64,000 bases of DNA from Flaccisagitta enflata (GCA_965153355.1 OZ231128.1:35092001-35156000); one strand, 5' to 3'; shown: positions 31,229-43,679, counted from the first letter of the stretch. Notes: a model not told the origin generated them from the sequence alone. A program made the numbers and translations.

Positions 31229-31545
31229 TTGATGTCCATGATGGCATGCATACTTTTAAAGTCCATGACAGCATACCTTGAAGTCCATGACGGCATACCT
31301 TGAAGTCCATGACGACATACCTTGAAGTCCATGACGGCATACCTTGAAGTCCATGACGGCATACCTTAAAGTCCATGACGGCATACCTTAAAGTCCATGA
31401 CGGCATACCTTAAAGTCCATGACGGCTTACCTTAAAGTCCATGACGGCTTACCTTAAAGTCCATGACGGCATACCTTGAACATTAAACACTGAAGTCCAA
31501 GAAAGCAAACCTTGGTCCTTGGAGTCCTTGACGGCAAACCTTTTT
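31229..31545. repeat. 22-bp minisatellite (ACCTTGAAGTCCATGACGGCAT)n
   Basis: Ten or more copies of a 22-base unit (CCTTGAAGTCCATGACGGCA plus two bases). The minus-strand frames (MPSWTSRYAVMDFKV repeated) exist only because of the repeat. Confidence 0.9.
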
Positions 31546-31635
31546 TAGAGGAATGGCATAGGTTATTTTATGCAATATTAGCAATATCAGTTTTTAAAAC
31601 AGTCCACGGGAAGAAAAAATACACACACACAGACA

Positions 31636-31637
<2 letters not shown>

Positions 31638-31722
<85 letters not shown>
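31638..31722. repeat. (TG)n microsatellite
   Basis: About 85 bases of TG, preceded by (AC)n and followed by CGCGC. Confidence 0.95.
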
Positions 31723-31727
<5 letters not shown>

Positions 31728-31741
31728 TCCCACAACAGTAA

Positions 31742-32290
31742 TATATTACTACACAAATAAGTTTATATCTCATAAACCAGACTTCAGATTGATATCGAAT
31801 TTTGCAGGAGCTGTTTAATTGACATTATTTACCTGTTTACTAAGTTTTAAAAAAATTCATAAACTTTTACTACCCTTTGCCTATGAAAACTGCTTAAGTC
31901 CTAGTAACATATTACTACATAAATAAGCTAATATCTCATAAACCAGGCTTCAGATTTAATTCGAATTTTGCAGGGGTTGTTTATTTACTACCCTTTACTT
32001 GTATACCAAATTAGAAAAAAATTCATAAACTTTTACTACCCTTTGCCTATGTAAATCGCCTAAGTCCTAGTAACATATTACTACATAAATAAGCTAATAT
32101 CTTCTAAACCAGACTTCAGATTTAATTCGAATTTTGCAGGGGTTGTTTATTTACTACCCTCTACTTGTATACCAAATTTAAAAAAAATTCATAAACTTTT
32201 ACTACCCTCTACCTATGTAAACCACCTAAGTCCCAGCTAAATATTACTACAAAAATAATAGGCAAAGGGTAGTAAAAGTTTATGAATTTT
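31742..32290. repeat. 166-bp tandem satellite, about three copies
   Basis: Units start with ATATTACTACATAAATAAGC near 31742, 31908 and 32075, with a partial unit near 32233. Each carries CATAAACTTTTACTACCCT. Confidence 0.8.
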
Positions 32291-33269
32291 TTTGAAAATT
32301 GGTACACAAGCTCCCATTGACATAATAATAACACTGGTAAAGTTTCATGAACTTCTGAAGTCTGGATCAAAAGATATGAGAAGGTTCTAGACAGACACAC
32401 AGACAGACAGACAGACTAGCACAAACAGGCTATCTCATAGTCCACCGACGAAAACTGTTCGTCGGGGACAAAAACAAAAAAAAGTAAAACATGACGGACG
32501 GACCAACCGACTGACCAAAACCGGCTAGATTTATTGACGCTATGGTTAAATGGGTTCTTTTCACCTGTTCACTAGTTAATGTACAATACAGATATAGAAT
32601 AAGAACTAAGACAATAGTTTTGAAATCGATGTGCTTATATCTTCAATGTGTGATTTTAGTTCTTTTAAAGTCTTTACAAGCGATAATTTGGCATCACAGA
32701 CATTACGTTAACTGGTAAGCGGTCTCTGCCTTTGCCGCTGCAAGTCGTTTTTGCGTTGTAACCATAACAGGGCCTTCACAACCTTACGAGTTTGATCGGT
32801 CTCCGTTGCTTTCAAACATCACTGAAAATGTGTGTCATCACGTAACATTAAATGACGGAATGTAAGACTCGTCTTTGGGTGGAAATTCATTCCTTCATAT
32901 CCTTCTTTTCCACCTCTTTGTTTTTCCCATCTTCATCTTTTTCATTTTTGTTTGCTGACTCCCGCAAAATCGTCTTTTTCCCGCAAAAAAAAGACGCTAC
33001 CATCGATGTCATCTATCTTTTTCATTTATCATCGTTTTTGAAATTGCCTACACACGAATCTACTTCGGTCGGTTTATCGGTCTATCTGCGAACCAGTCCG
33101 TCTGTTGGTCAGCCATGGTGGCCCTCTACTTCACTACCCCTGCCTAATTAAATACGCAGTTGAGGAATCGATCATGTTGATTATGCTCTTTAAAGTTTGT
33201 GCAAGGTGATTCAAATGGCATCTGAAGAGAAAGCTTCGGCATGCTTGAGTGCCCCTGCCCAGACGACCT
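32291..33269. other. Spacer, no gene seen
   Basis: An ACAGACAGACAGAC tract near 32395 and a (TCGG) family trace near 33065 are present. No supported gene. Confidence 0.4.

Positions 33270-33356
<87 letters not shown>
33270..33356. repeat. (CT)n microsatellite
   Basis: About 87 uninterrupted bases. Confidence 0.95.
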
Positions 33357-33360
<4 letters not shown>

Positions 33361-34849
33361 CACCCGCGATAACTAGCTCAGATGCACAAAACGGAGAGGA
33401 CGAATTTGTGGGTCGAATTTTGGCCTTGTTATCTCACAGTTTTTCCATTGCTCAGTTTTATGATGTTTCTATTCTTTCCTTTCAACTTTTCTTCACATTC
33501 AGAAATTTTTCCCTCAATTTTTCAGTTTTATCGTTCCTCTTTTGTTCTTTCTACTTTTTTAATCTTTAATTGCGTGCGTTCTGTGTCTCAGTAATGGATT
33601 GTCTGTTGCTTTGAAGCCTGATCCATTCCATTATTTCTACTTAGTATGGCAGTGGGAAAAATGATGTCAAAAGGGAAGTCATTTGATCTCAGCATCTGGG
33701 TCTTTGTTCTTCATAGGAAATTTTAATCTTTACGGCTTGCATTGAAGGTTGTACATTAAAGATTATCCTTATAGCAAAGTACCTTTACTTGCCGATTCTG
33801 GGCAATTTAATACAATATGGCAAATAATATTTGGAGGGGAAGGTAATGAAAGGTAAACAAAGTCAGGTTTACAAGGACGGAGGATGATCAGACAAAAGTA
33901 TGGCTAAAGGACGGACAAACTGATACTTATTTATATACTAATCGAATCATAAGAAAGCCGCACATTTAAATCATAAATGGCTTATCAAGTTGTTGTTATA
34001 TTTAACATCAAAATTAATAATGGAATTCTTGACCGATGGAAAGCTCTTGAAAAGAGCTTTCATTTTGCCCTAATCTGCCATTTCTAGCTTTATTAATTTA
34101 AAAACGGAAAGAGTAAAAACATTGCCATTATAGGTTAGGCAATCCTATTGGAATAGAGCATTTTTTACCATATAGAAATTCGCTTTGACTAGCTTTTGAT
34201 TCTAAGCCGTTTGAGATGAAGACCTGGAATTGGTCAAGAATGAAAGAAAAATATATAATCTTCAAAATCACTTAAGCAAAGCAAGAAAAATACTTGGATG
34301 ATTTATGATGTCTTTTTCATCAACGAACACTAGGGTGCGTTTTTTTCCTTCACGTAGTAAAGCTTAGTCGGTGCACCCCAAAAACAAGAGACAGTTACCA
34401 TTAGCAAACGAATATTGTAAAGTGGGTGAAGTAAGTTAAAAAATAAGAGACTGACATTTGACGAATCGCACAAAATGTTGGTCATCAGCGACCGCAAGAT
34501 GAGTTGACGGCTTCTTTAAGGCATCGATGTAGAAACACTAACTGAATTTCAACAAGCAACAAATGGAGCAGAGTTCATTCAGCCGAAAAATTGTTCAAGG
34601 GCCGACTTTTTTTCTCCTTTGAGCAGGCTTTTAAGCACAACCCTTTCCATCCTATACATCAAACCTTCAAGCCATCTGGTCGTCTGTCTATTCTCCGCGC
34701 GTCACAGTGAAAACATAGATGTATGTTGGAGAGTTAACCAACGATAATTTTCAGTTTTTAGACGATTCTTTGTGATTTTTTCTTATGATTATACCTATCT
34801 TTTGCTGCATGAGCAACTTAAGCTTATGAGAATAGACACGGTAAACTTA
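33357..34849. other. AT-rich spacer, no gene seen
   Basis: A degenerate copy of the shared MITE block (CCATTTCTAGCTTTATTAAT) lies at about 34077-34100. No gene. Confidence 0.4.
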
Positions 34850-35088
34850 TATACTATCTTCGCCAAAAGAAACGCGACAGTTGCTAGAAATAGCATCAGC
34901 TTTGAAGGAGTGCTGCTCCTAAGCGAATAAAGCTACAGATCCCAGATTGGTCCCATTTTGAAGATTTTTAACAGATCTTTAAAATGGGACCAATCCGGGA
35001 TCTGTAGCTAGATTCATTGCTGAGCAGCACTCTTCCAAAGTTGATGCTAATTTCAACAAGTGTCGCGTTTCTTTTGGCGAAGATGGTA
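34850..35088. repeat. 239-bp near-perfect palindrome
   Basis: ATACTATCTTCGCCAAAAGA at the left pairs with TCTTTTGGCGAAGATGGTAT at the right, and the arms continue to a centre near 34969 with almost no loop. It contains CGAATAAAGCTACAGATCCC and GGTCCCATTTTGAAGATT, the block shared by other elements here. Confidence 0.75.
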
Positions 35089-35125
35089 TTCCATTGTGTG
35101 GACGACGGTTTATAGGCCTGAATCA

Positions 35126-36080
35126 TACATTATGTCCCGTCTACATTTGAGATAACGGGGGCATGCATTATGGAAAAAAGAATGAACCCAGGAGAGTGAT
35201 ATTTAGAGTATATACTAATGAAAGAGTGCTTTATTCCCCTTGATAACTGGTTGCAATGGAAAAACATTTCCATGTTCTCTTGCTAAAATATCAATATTTT
35301 GAGAGTTTTTCTGGAAAATTGCTTTAAATCAAATTTCCCAAAAATTTTTCTGAATAAACATTCCTGGTTAGGCTGTTGCTAAGGAGCGTAACTATGTGTG
35401 ACAGCCCTGTGATAATTTTACAGAGCATATGTACTTTGGGAGAGTTATGGTAAATTTGATTTCAAGTAATGCTCCCTCAAAATATTTGTTTTATCGAAAT
35501 ACATAGAAATGTGTTTCCATAACAACCTACCACGCGGATAAAAAAAAAGACGCACTTTTAAATGGCTAATATTGCTTATGAATCTTAAGATAACTAGTCA
35601 AAATCTTAAACAGTTTGAATTGCTTTCAAAAGTACTTTCATTTGGCGCCAATCTGGTATATCTTTTTTCATTAAGAAATGGCATTAGTTTGAATGAAAAC
35701 ATTGCCCATTTCAGTTTTGTAAACCAAAATGTATTTTAAAAAAATAGTGCTTCTCTTTGCAGAGCTCTAGTTTCTAAACTGTTTGAGATACAGACCTGGG
35801 ATTGGTCTAGACTCTAGAATGAAAGATTTTTTGAAAATCTTCAAAAATGATTATGCTGAAAATAGTTAAAATTGTTTTTTATATTTCTTTTTATTTTTTT
35901 ATCAATAAATAAATAAATCGGTGCATCTATTTTCGTTTGTTTTTTTTTATCCGCGTGGTACTTTCATAGAGAATAAAGCATCCTTTTACTAGTCTATACT
36001 CCAAATATCACTCCTATAGCTTTATTCGGTTTTCCATACTGCTTGCCCCGTAATCTGAAGTCTAGACGGAATCTACTGTA
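35126..36080. mobile_element. 955-bp inverted-repeat element, outer
   Basis: TACATTATGTCCCGTCTACA at the left matches the reverse complement of the right end ..GACGGAATCTACTGTA. The arms run about 140 bases and include GGAGAGTGATATTTAGAGTA and TACTCCAAATATCACTCC. A second element is nested inside. Confidence 0.6.
35528..35960. mobile_element. 433-bp inverted-repeat element nested in the outer one
   Basis: TACCACGCGGATAAAAAAAA pairs exactly with TTTTTTTTATCCGCGTGGTA. The inside has a diverged AAGAAATGGCATTAGTTTGA block like that at 23030. It has no coding capacity. Confidence 0.7.
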
Positions 36081-36722
36081 CATCATAGACATTTGATTGC
36101 TACTCTAACACTCTGTCACAAAGGAACAGACGATCCCGTCACTGCGTATGATTCTCTCGTTAATTAATGGAAGCATAAAAGGCCAATTTCAAATCCTTTT
36201 TTTCATTACACAGATTAATGCCGAGGTTCTCTTTTGCCGCGAGGAATTTGATTTATATTCCGGCCTCAAGCGTCAAAGGTATAATGGCATGAAAAATGGC
36301 TAGAGCAACAGCAGTCAATGCTAGAGGAGGAAACGGTAGAGGAAAAGAAGGAAAAAAGTAGAGCCATCATCTATATGCTTCCATTAGAAGTTACAACTTG
36401 CTGATCATTATGCAAGATAATGAGATAAAACACTCGACAGAGATAAAAAATTTGAATTTGAATGTGATCAACAAAGATACTCCGCAATAACAGATTATCT
36501 GTTAAAGGCGGATTTTCATTATTGCCAATGTAAGAAATATAAGAGATCTCCATTACTCTTGAATCCGTCAGCGGGGTGTAACTGTAGTTAAAAAGATGAC
36601 AGAAAAGATGTGTGTTTTCTAGAGACAAGAACAAGGTGCGCAGAGCTTTCCATCACCGTGAAAGTAAAAAAGAGGAAAAAGAAATCCCCCAAGACGCACT
36701 TTCCTCTCAGTTAAAAACTCAC
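36081..36722. other. Spacer with a pogo-like end
   Basis: ATCCGTCAGCGGGGTGTAAC at about 36564 resembles a MITE end. On the minus strand this stretch lies downstream of the membrane exon and may be intron. Confidence 0.35.
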
Positions 36723-36932
36723 CATTTCGTAGATGATATTGACGGGTGAATGAGCGTGATGAATATGCCAGAGTTGAGGCTGGTGGTGGTGATGAGGAGG
36801 GAAGGTTTCCGTGGTGGGCGCCAACATCATTCCTTCGGGATGGCGCTTGAACAAAACTCCTTTCCGGTATAAAAAGGCAACGAGGATGACGATCACCAGC
36901 GCCAAAATGCCCACGGAACAAACCACCATCAC
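36723..36932 (-). CDS. Internal exon coding a transmembrane helix and cytoplasmic juxtamembrane part
   Basis: On the minus strand an acceptor (TTGATTTGTCCAG) ends at 36933 and a donor (GTGAGTTTTT) starts at 36722. Between them 210 bases give 70 codons, phase 0 at both ends. The residues VVCSVGILALVIVILVAFLY form one hydrophobic helix, followed by RKGVLFKRH (a positive stop-transfer) and a tail with TTETFPP and a His run (PHHHHQPQLWHIHH). This is the layout of a type I membrane protein entering the cytoplasm. It is phase-compatible with the exon at 38358-38521. The tail has TETF as in some proteoglycan tails, but I cannot name the family. Confidence 0.65.
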
Positions 36933-38357
36933 CTGGACAAATCAAGGTTTTAAAGGATTAAAGGTGGTGGGGTAGATATGTAGATATGTACCAAGATGCC
37001 TTTTGAATTTGAGATTCAGACTTGGGATTGGTTTATATTAAAAAGTCGAAAGTTGTCCAATGGATGCGTCCTCTTTAGATTCAACATGATATGAATCATG
37101 AGAGAAAACAAAACCATAGAAATTGTAAATAGAAAATTTTGCGTCACCAACCTTCCGACGGACCATCAGATCAGACAAACACACCCTCTCATAAAAAGGA
37201 GAGGATGCATCTAAAATATCCAAAATCATTTAAAAGATAAACCAGCTTTGGCTCCTTTATCAGCCTCAAAGAGGTGCGGCTTTTCTTAAACTTGCATTGA
37301 AGCTTGCAAACAAGAAGCAATTGTGCAACATGATTCCGTCATTGCATTGCAGACAAAACAAGGCCAAGTAGGCCAACGATGCGTCCTCTTTGAATGAATG
37401 TTTTTTATGCATGAATGCTTTTATGAATGAATGTTTTTATGAGTGAATTTTTTCATGAATGTCATAAATGAATAAATGTTTTTATAGTTGAATTACTAAA
37501 TGTTTGCTACTTACCATCTTAGCCATAAATATAAGAACAGTAGGTGAATAAGTTGATTTATTGACTAGAAGTGAGCAGCAAACATATCCGACTGTATCTA
37601 ATATTTAGTATGGTCATGTTGGGCACCCACCACCGCCTGCATTCACCTTGGCATTGACTCTTAGAGAGACTGGAGTTACTCTGGAGTGATGTTGTTTCAA
37701 ACCATTTATGCGATTCATTTCAGCCCTGCTTTGTTTTCCCCTGTTTCTGCAGGTTTTTTCGTTTGAATCTTTGTGTTCTCAATTGGGTTGAGATCCAAAT
37801 TGATGTGGGCTAACCCTAGACGAGCATAACTCGTCGATCTTACACTAAATTTGGCGCAGTGTGCCAGTGTACCATTCTCCATACACTAAGAAAAATTTGC
37901 CCAACCACACTTGCAGAAAGCATATGTTTTATTCATTTGGCTCTCATTTCTAAGCGAATAAAGATAAGGGAACCATATTGGTCTCATTTGATAGATTTTT
38001 CAAGGTGCAAATTTTGAAAGAAAAAAAATCATCTCTCTACGATTAAGATTAAGCCGGTAAAGAGACTTTAAAGCTCTACTTATATTTATGGCCAAGATGG
38101 TATACTGGGTTAGAACCATTTTTTTGTTGAAAAATGCATGATTTTGATGTTATAATGAATGCGTTACCGACCAACCGACCAACCACCCAACCGACCAACG
38201 ATATTGGGAATAAAACATTAATGCTCAGTCTCAAGACGCAAGATCAAAACGTGACAATCATAATGCAGAAGAAACATTGAAAACTTGATTTGCCGAAAGG
38301 ATAGGATGGCATGGGAAACAGGAATGAAGAGAATATCTCAGGGCATTGGCCATTTAC
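36933..38357 (-). other. Probable intron of the minus-strand gene
   Basis: GT at the upstream end (GTAAATGG from 38357) and AG at 36933-36934 bound it. It contains degenerate repeats (TAGGCCAACGATGCGTCCTC, GAATGTTTTTATGAATG units, CATTTCTAAGCGAATAAAGA at 37948) and no other exon that I can support. Confidence 0.5.
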
Positions 38358-38521
38358 CTTGAGAAAGCTTCTATCGATGAGAGTTCCGCTGATTGATATG
38401 GTGCCCATTCCTGAGAATCCCGCCACGTCGACGCCGCGATGCTCTTCCGTTGATCCAATGCCAGCAGCGCCGCCAAGTGGCAAACTTATGTTCTTATGGA
38501 CTCTTTTGTTCGTCCAGTCAA
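38358..38521 (-). CDS. Internal exon, extracellular part before the membrane helix
   Basis: The acceptor TTTTTAAATTTCAACAG ends at 38522 and the donor GTAAATGG starts at 38357. The 164-base exon starts in phase 1 (two bases complete a codon) and ends in phase 0, so it can join directly to the 36723-36932 exon. It reads DWTNKRVHKNISLPLGG, then GSTEEHRGVDVAGFSGMGTI and SGTLIDRSFLK, an ectodomain-like sequence with a possible N-glycosylation site (NIS). No domain is recognised. Both splice sites and the clean frame support a real exon. Confidence 0.55.
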
Positions 38522-38533
38522 CTGTTGAAATTT

Positions 38534-38535
<2 letters not shown>

Positions 38536-38629
<94 letters not shown>
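38536..38629. repeat. (AG)n microsatellite
   Basis: About 90 uninterrupted bases, 15 bases upstream of the exon acceptor on the minus strand, where it reads as a CT tract that could serve as an exaggerated polypyrimidine tract. Confidence 0.95.
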
Positions 38630-38632
<3 letters not shown>

Positions 38633-38931
38633 TAAAAATAGGAACCGGAAGAGAATGACTGAGACAAACAGACAGCGAGATAGATGGACAATCAGACAAA
38701 CACATCCAGCCACAGTATAAGAGATAGAATTGGAACGCAGAGATCAAAAAGAGAGTTAGAGAGGGGAAGTAAATTTGTGGATTGAGATTAGGAGGCGGTA
38801 GCCGGGGGGGGGGGGTAGCACGAGAGTAAGTCGAGCGAAAATTGCAACTGCAAAAAATGCCACTGCGTGTCTCGTCAATAAGGGGGAAAAATTGCTATCA
38901 CCAATGGTGGCCTCGTATGAGCACTCATGTG

Positions 38932-38933
<2 letters not shown>

Positions 38934-38983
<50 letters not shown>
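38934..38983. repeat. (CT)n microsatellite
   Basis: About 50 bases. Confidence 0.9.
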
Positions 38984-38986
<3 letters not shown>

Positions 38987-40112
38987 TCCTTTTTTTTTTG
39001 CAGTACAGTCTCATGTGGTTACTCCTTCAGTCCGCATAATTCAGTGTCAATCATTTCTTGAGAAAACTCATCACCACTCTTGGACTGGTCTGCAGTTTAG
39101 GACAACGCGAAAGAGGAGAAGAAAAAAAAAGAACCGCACCGGCTTGTTTATTTCTTGTTTATTTTTCTTTGTTTTTCTTTCATTCATGACCGATGGGTCG
39201 ACCGACAAGCATATCATACTATGAAAGAATTTCGTGCACGCGACTAAAAAGTGAGGGTAAATCTTCAGGCATAGATCATTTCAAAAACACGTGATTAATA
39301 TGGTTTGGTCACCATTTGAAAGTATTTTTCATCGATATCTAAATGATCTTCTTATGTATGCCATGTTTAAGAAATGTTTCTTTCATCCACAATTCTACAT
39401 CGGAGAAACGTTGCTGGAAAAAGGGAGGCCGGCGCAGACTTCGAGTGTCAGGTACTTTTGACATAGAGATGAAAATATGTCTGGCGAGTGTACATCAAAA
39501 AATGGAATTGTCTAAATTGTATTATTTATGATGTATCAAGAGATTTGAGGCTCTGGAGACATGTCTCTTTTTCTCGGTGAGAAGCCAAAGCAAAAGTCAA
39601 CACGTCAAATACATAAGAAATATTCGGCATCAAAAAAGGAAACATAACGTTGAGTTGATGAGAAAAACAAAGCCGTACACTCGGTCGGGTGCAGGTGGTC
39701 ATTTGCGTCATCTCATCCGTTCATGGTCTTGTTTGACTTGAGGTAATTATCGTCGTGATCATTTGACTTTTTCTTTATCCAACTTTTTATGCCTCGCTGA
39801 ATTCTCAATGTACGGCTTTATATTTTTGACAAAATATCTCCTCTGTGATCTCATGCCCAAATTCCATTGATTGGTGTTGGCTAATATGCTCACAGCTTAT
39901 CTATCAGGGTAACACTGGGAGAGCCACTGTTCAACTTAAACCATTCAGAAACTTCTTCAATAGCAGGAACTGCCACCATATTAATGAGATTTGCCGCACA
40001 TTTTACGGCCATGGGACGTGATCTTCATTGTGCCGCCCCCATTCCCCCTCTTTATTACCATAGGATTCAACAGGAGCTTCACTGGACTTTGGAGCAAATC
40101 TAAATACGCTTT
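38984..40112. other. Spacer, no supported gene
   Basis: It holds a family tip (CGTGCACGCGACTAAAAA) at 39232-39250 and a fragment AAACAAAGCCGTACACTCGG at 39665. A plus-strand stretch at 39405-39451 ends in TCAG/GTACTT and could be an exon, but its acceptor is weak. Confidence 0.35.
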
Positions 40113-40233
40113 CTTAGGTGCGCCGAAGCACCTCTATACCTGGCTGTGTTCGTTGGTCGGTCTACTGGTCTGTCGGTAACGCATTCGTCCGACGACCCAC
40201 ACGGCGCACCTTATTGGCCTACTTGGCCTTGTT
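40113..40233 (-). repeat. Second repeat subfamily (GTGCG...CGCAC tip)
   Basis: TAGGTGCGCCGAAGCACCTC, GGTCGGTCTACTGGTCTGTC and GGCCTACTTGGCCTTGTT match 51560-51672 in reverse orientation. Confidence 0.65.
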
Positions 40234-40530
40234 GATTGGGGGTGGGGGCGGCACTATGAAGATCATGTCCTGTGATCATGAAACATAGCAGACCTCATTA
40301 TTACGAGAAGTGATGGCGGTTACTACTGTTGGAGAAGTTTCTGAAAGTTTAAAGTGTAATACTGTAGCAGTCCCACCCTGAATTTCTGGTGTTAATAAGC
40401 ATCATATATTCGTCGATTGGTCGAACACACCAACGGCGACCATTCTATCATCATCAGTGCGCGTTAGTGACGTGACCATCAACATCACTGCCCATGTCCA
40501 CTCACAGTCCCTCAAGCGCGCATGATTGGT

Positions 40531-40670
40531 AAGGACTGGGGGGCTTGCTCGGCACGCAATTTTTTTTAGGCATCGCAGTGACTCAGAATATTACCCACTT
40601 TTCACTAATATCCCTCAGGTTCAAGGAAAATGACCTCAGATCAATTTCTAGCGTTCCGCACCAAGGTTGT
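40531..40670. repeat. Dispersed repeat, copy 1 of an inverted pair
   Basis: AAGGACTGGGGGGCTTGCTC ... GCGTTCCGCACCAAGGTTGT is the diverged reverse complement of 45111-45260. Confidence 0.6.
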
Positions 40671-42345
40671 TTATACAATAAATAACTATTTTTTTTAAAG
40701 AAATTCTTTTTTCTCCATTACCTTGATTTTACTTGAGTAAAGGTAATTCTCACTAGTTACGCGATTGCCAACTTATCTTTTATATCTTTTTATTTTCTTA
40801 TCATCATCATCATTACAATAGGCTTGTGTCATGCTAACCCGACATGGACGGGATGAAATTCATCAAATTTACATGTTTGAATATTGAACGAAACCAAACC
40901 TCATCATGTAGCTTACCTATTCTTACATATGAATCCATACTTGGATTTTCTTAAGTACGCTCATTTTTCATGCAAATTAGGCTTAAATAGATATTGTTGG
41001 CAATTTTATTACTAGAAAATTTAGCTAAATACAACTAAGAAATCAATATGATAGTGAAATTCTTATAGATAAGGTTCAAGCAAACATGTGAGATCATGTT
41101 TCTGAAATTTTTTTGAATTTTTTTAGTTTTTTTAAAAAGTCTCTATAAGAACCATTTCTGGCTGGGTGGGCTGTCGGAAGAAAATATTTTTTCCCCAAGC
41201 TCTTTTTTATGCCAGTGACGAGGAATCTTTAAAGGAAGCTTCATGAAAAATTTCAACCAAATCGGACAATTACTTTAGAAGTTATGCCATTTTTTCATCT
41301 GGTAGGCTGGTTGGTCTGGTTGGACTGCTTGACATTCTGTAGGTCGCATCAGAATTTAAGCAAAAGACCCTCTCGGTCTAGGCACCAACCATGCAAAATT
41401 TCAATGGGCTAGCTCAAACAGTTCCTGAGATATGCCAATTTTAATTTTAAGAAATTTTATCAAATTAAGACAAAAAAGCATCGCGCATTTGTGTGAGGAG
41501 CGCTGTGTGGAAACAAAGAATTAACTACGATGAGCCGTCGATGAGCGTATCAATTCTGTTCACACTTCAGCACCAACAAAATGTGAAATTTCATTGTGAC
41601 CAAACGTCTGGTAGTTTAGACTTGAAATTTTCAGTGTAGATTCAAAATTTCACGCTCTTTCACGTGGTGTGATCAGATTTTGTGTAAATTGTGTCGTTTT
41701 CACGCCATAGTGGCATATCTTCAGCGTTAGGTATGCGTTAGGAACAAATCTGGGGATGTGCGCAAATTGATACACTCTAGAAAAAATGCAATTGAGCCGC
41801 TTTGGAGCCACTTGGAAACATGATATTTGGGAAATATGCCCCTCAAGTAGTTGTTTTTCAGACAAACAAACATAATATGCTTAACTATGAAGCAAAGTTA
41901 AGTTTTGAAAAATAATAATTATTATACTGTGATCTGAGTGAAATTTTGCTCAAAAATAGAGAGGGTGTACTGAACGCTAGAAAACCGTTTTTAAGGAACT
42001 TATTGTCAACGGAGCTCAAACAAATTTTTTGTATGTTTCAAGTTATTAATAATAAATGATAAGGAGTCATGATACCGTCCATTTAGACATTTTTTATTTG
42101 CTTCTGCTTGCACTTTTCATGTGGAGACAAGCAGGAGACAAGCCAAATTTGACCATTTGACCCTAATTAAGGGCCCCCAAGGGGTCACGAGTGTCTCAAA
42201 AATAGGTTCGACAAGGTACACCTGACTGTTAGGGATGACATCAAACCATTGATTCATAGTTCAAAGCCATAGCTCAAGCCTGGATACTCTTAAGATGTTG
42301 GGGAGTCGGGCACCCTTGCTTGCTGCCGAAGCGTGACACTTGCCA
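40671..42345. other. AT-rich spacer, no gene seen
   Basis: No coding frame or named repeat is recognised in this 1.7-kb stretch. Confidence 0.4.
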
Positions 42346-42349
42346 ATAA

Positions 42350-42610
42350 TCATCACCACCACCACCACCACCATCTTCATGATCATCATCATCATCACCA
42401 CCACCACCACCACCACCACCACCACCACCACCACCACCACCACCACCACCACCATCATTATCACCATCACCATCATCATCATGCCTCATTATCATCATCA
42501 CCATCATCATTATCACCGCCATCCTCATCATTACCATCATTGTCATTACCACCATTACCATCATTGTCATTGCCATCATCGCCATCATTATCATCCTCAT
42601 CACTACATGC
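42350..42610. repeat. (CAC)n/(CAT)n imperfect trinucleotide repeat
   Basis: About 260 bases. The poly-His, Gly and Val frames are artefacts. Confidence 0.9.
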
Positions 42611-42777
42611 GTCATATAATTCTGTGTTTTACGTTACTATCGTGTCTAAAATATGGAAAATAATTGAGAAAAATTCTTTTTAAATTCTTAAGCAAATAGG
42701 AGAAGAAGTAGGAGAAGAAGGAGAGGAAGGAGATATTCCCTATTTCTGAAACCAAAAAAGGCTAACCAAACTTTTTG

Positions 42778-42888
42778 GTAGGAGCAGTAATGCAAAAACG
42801 ACCCGTAAACGCCAAAAAAAGTGTTACCAACCAACAGACCAACAAACATAGTGGGATATAAGAGTCACGTGCATGCAACTAAAAATGT
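42778..42888 (+). repeat. GTCGCG-family repeat, 3' half
   Basis: GTAGGAGCAGTAATGCAAAA ... CCAACCAACAGACCAAC ... GAGTCACGTGCATGCAACTA. Confidence 0.55.
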
Positions 42889-43057
42889 ACATGTACGAAA
42901 GTATCCTATCAGGGTAAGATTTGGTATGTGAGTGTGTGTGTGTGCTTGTGTGTGTGCTGACATACCCCTCGTCTTCACTAATTTTGGGAGTATGTGTGTG
43001 TTGTGAGAGGGGGGGATCGTTTGCGTCACTTGTCTTCACGCCATTTGTGCTTTTTAA

Positions 43058-43210
43058 TCGTGAACACGCGACTCTACACCTCGCTTTGTTGGTGCGTTGG
43101 TAGGTAAGTTGGTTGATCGGTTCATCCAAATCCTGAATTGCGAGCGGTTTTTGCATTACTGCTCCTGCCTTACCATTCACAACTGTGCTGCTGTGCATCC
43201 GGCCTTGTTT
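43058..43210 (-). repeat. GTCGCG-family repeat copy
   Basis: ACACGCGACTCTACACCTCG ... GTTGGTAGGTAAGTTGG ... ACTGCTCCTGCC ... GTGCATCCGGCCTTGTTT. Confidence 0.6.
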
Positions 43211-43273
43211 CAGAATCATTGGGGAGGGAAGGAGAACAAGGAATCACAACTTTTCCCGCATAATCCAATCAGA

Positions 43274-43573
43274 ACTAGGCCGAATACAAGGCTACCCAAG
43301 TTGCGCGCTTGTGGGTAATATTTGAGGTCCGTTGATCATTTAGGCAGGAGCTGTGAGGCCAAAGACCGCAAAAATAAACAAGGCTGGATACACGGCTACC
43401 TTAGTCGCGTGCGGGTGGGCAGGGGCAGTATTTGAGTTACTAAAGCACTTGGGCAAGTGCAGTGAGGCCAAAGACCGCAAAAACATAAAGTAAAATGGGG
43501 ACCGACCGACCAACCGACCGACCGACCAACCGACGTACAAAGCGGGGTGTAGTGTCGCGTAGCACGTGACTAA
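43274..43573 (+). repeat. GTCGCG-family: 5' half then a full copy in tandem
   Basis: ACTAGGCCGAATACAAGGCT starts the first half. AACAAGGCTGGATACACGGC at 43377 starts the complete copy, with GACCGACCGACCAACCGACC and a tip GTGTCGCGTAGCACGTGACT. Confidence 0.65.
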
Positions 43574-43679
43574 AAAAAAGTAAAGAGTGAAGGACAGACT
43601 GACAGATGGATCTATGGATGGATGGTCAGACAGATAGATGGACTGACAAAGCGGGATGTAGAGTCGCGTAAAAATGTTC

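Noticed and set aside
31229-31480. CRISPR-like array of regular 22-bp units
   Set aside because: The units are directly tandem without unique spacers. It is a minisatellite in eukaryotic DNA.
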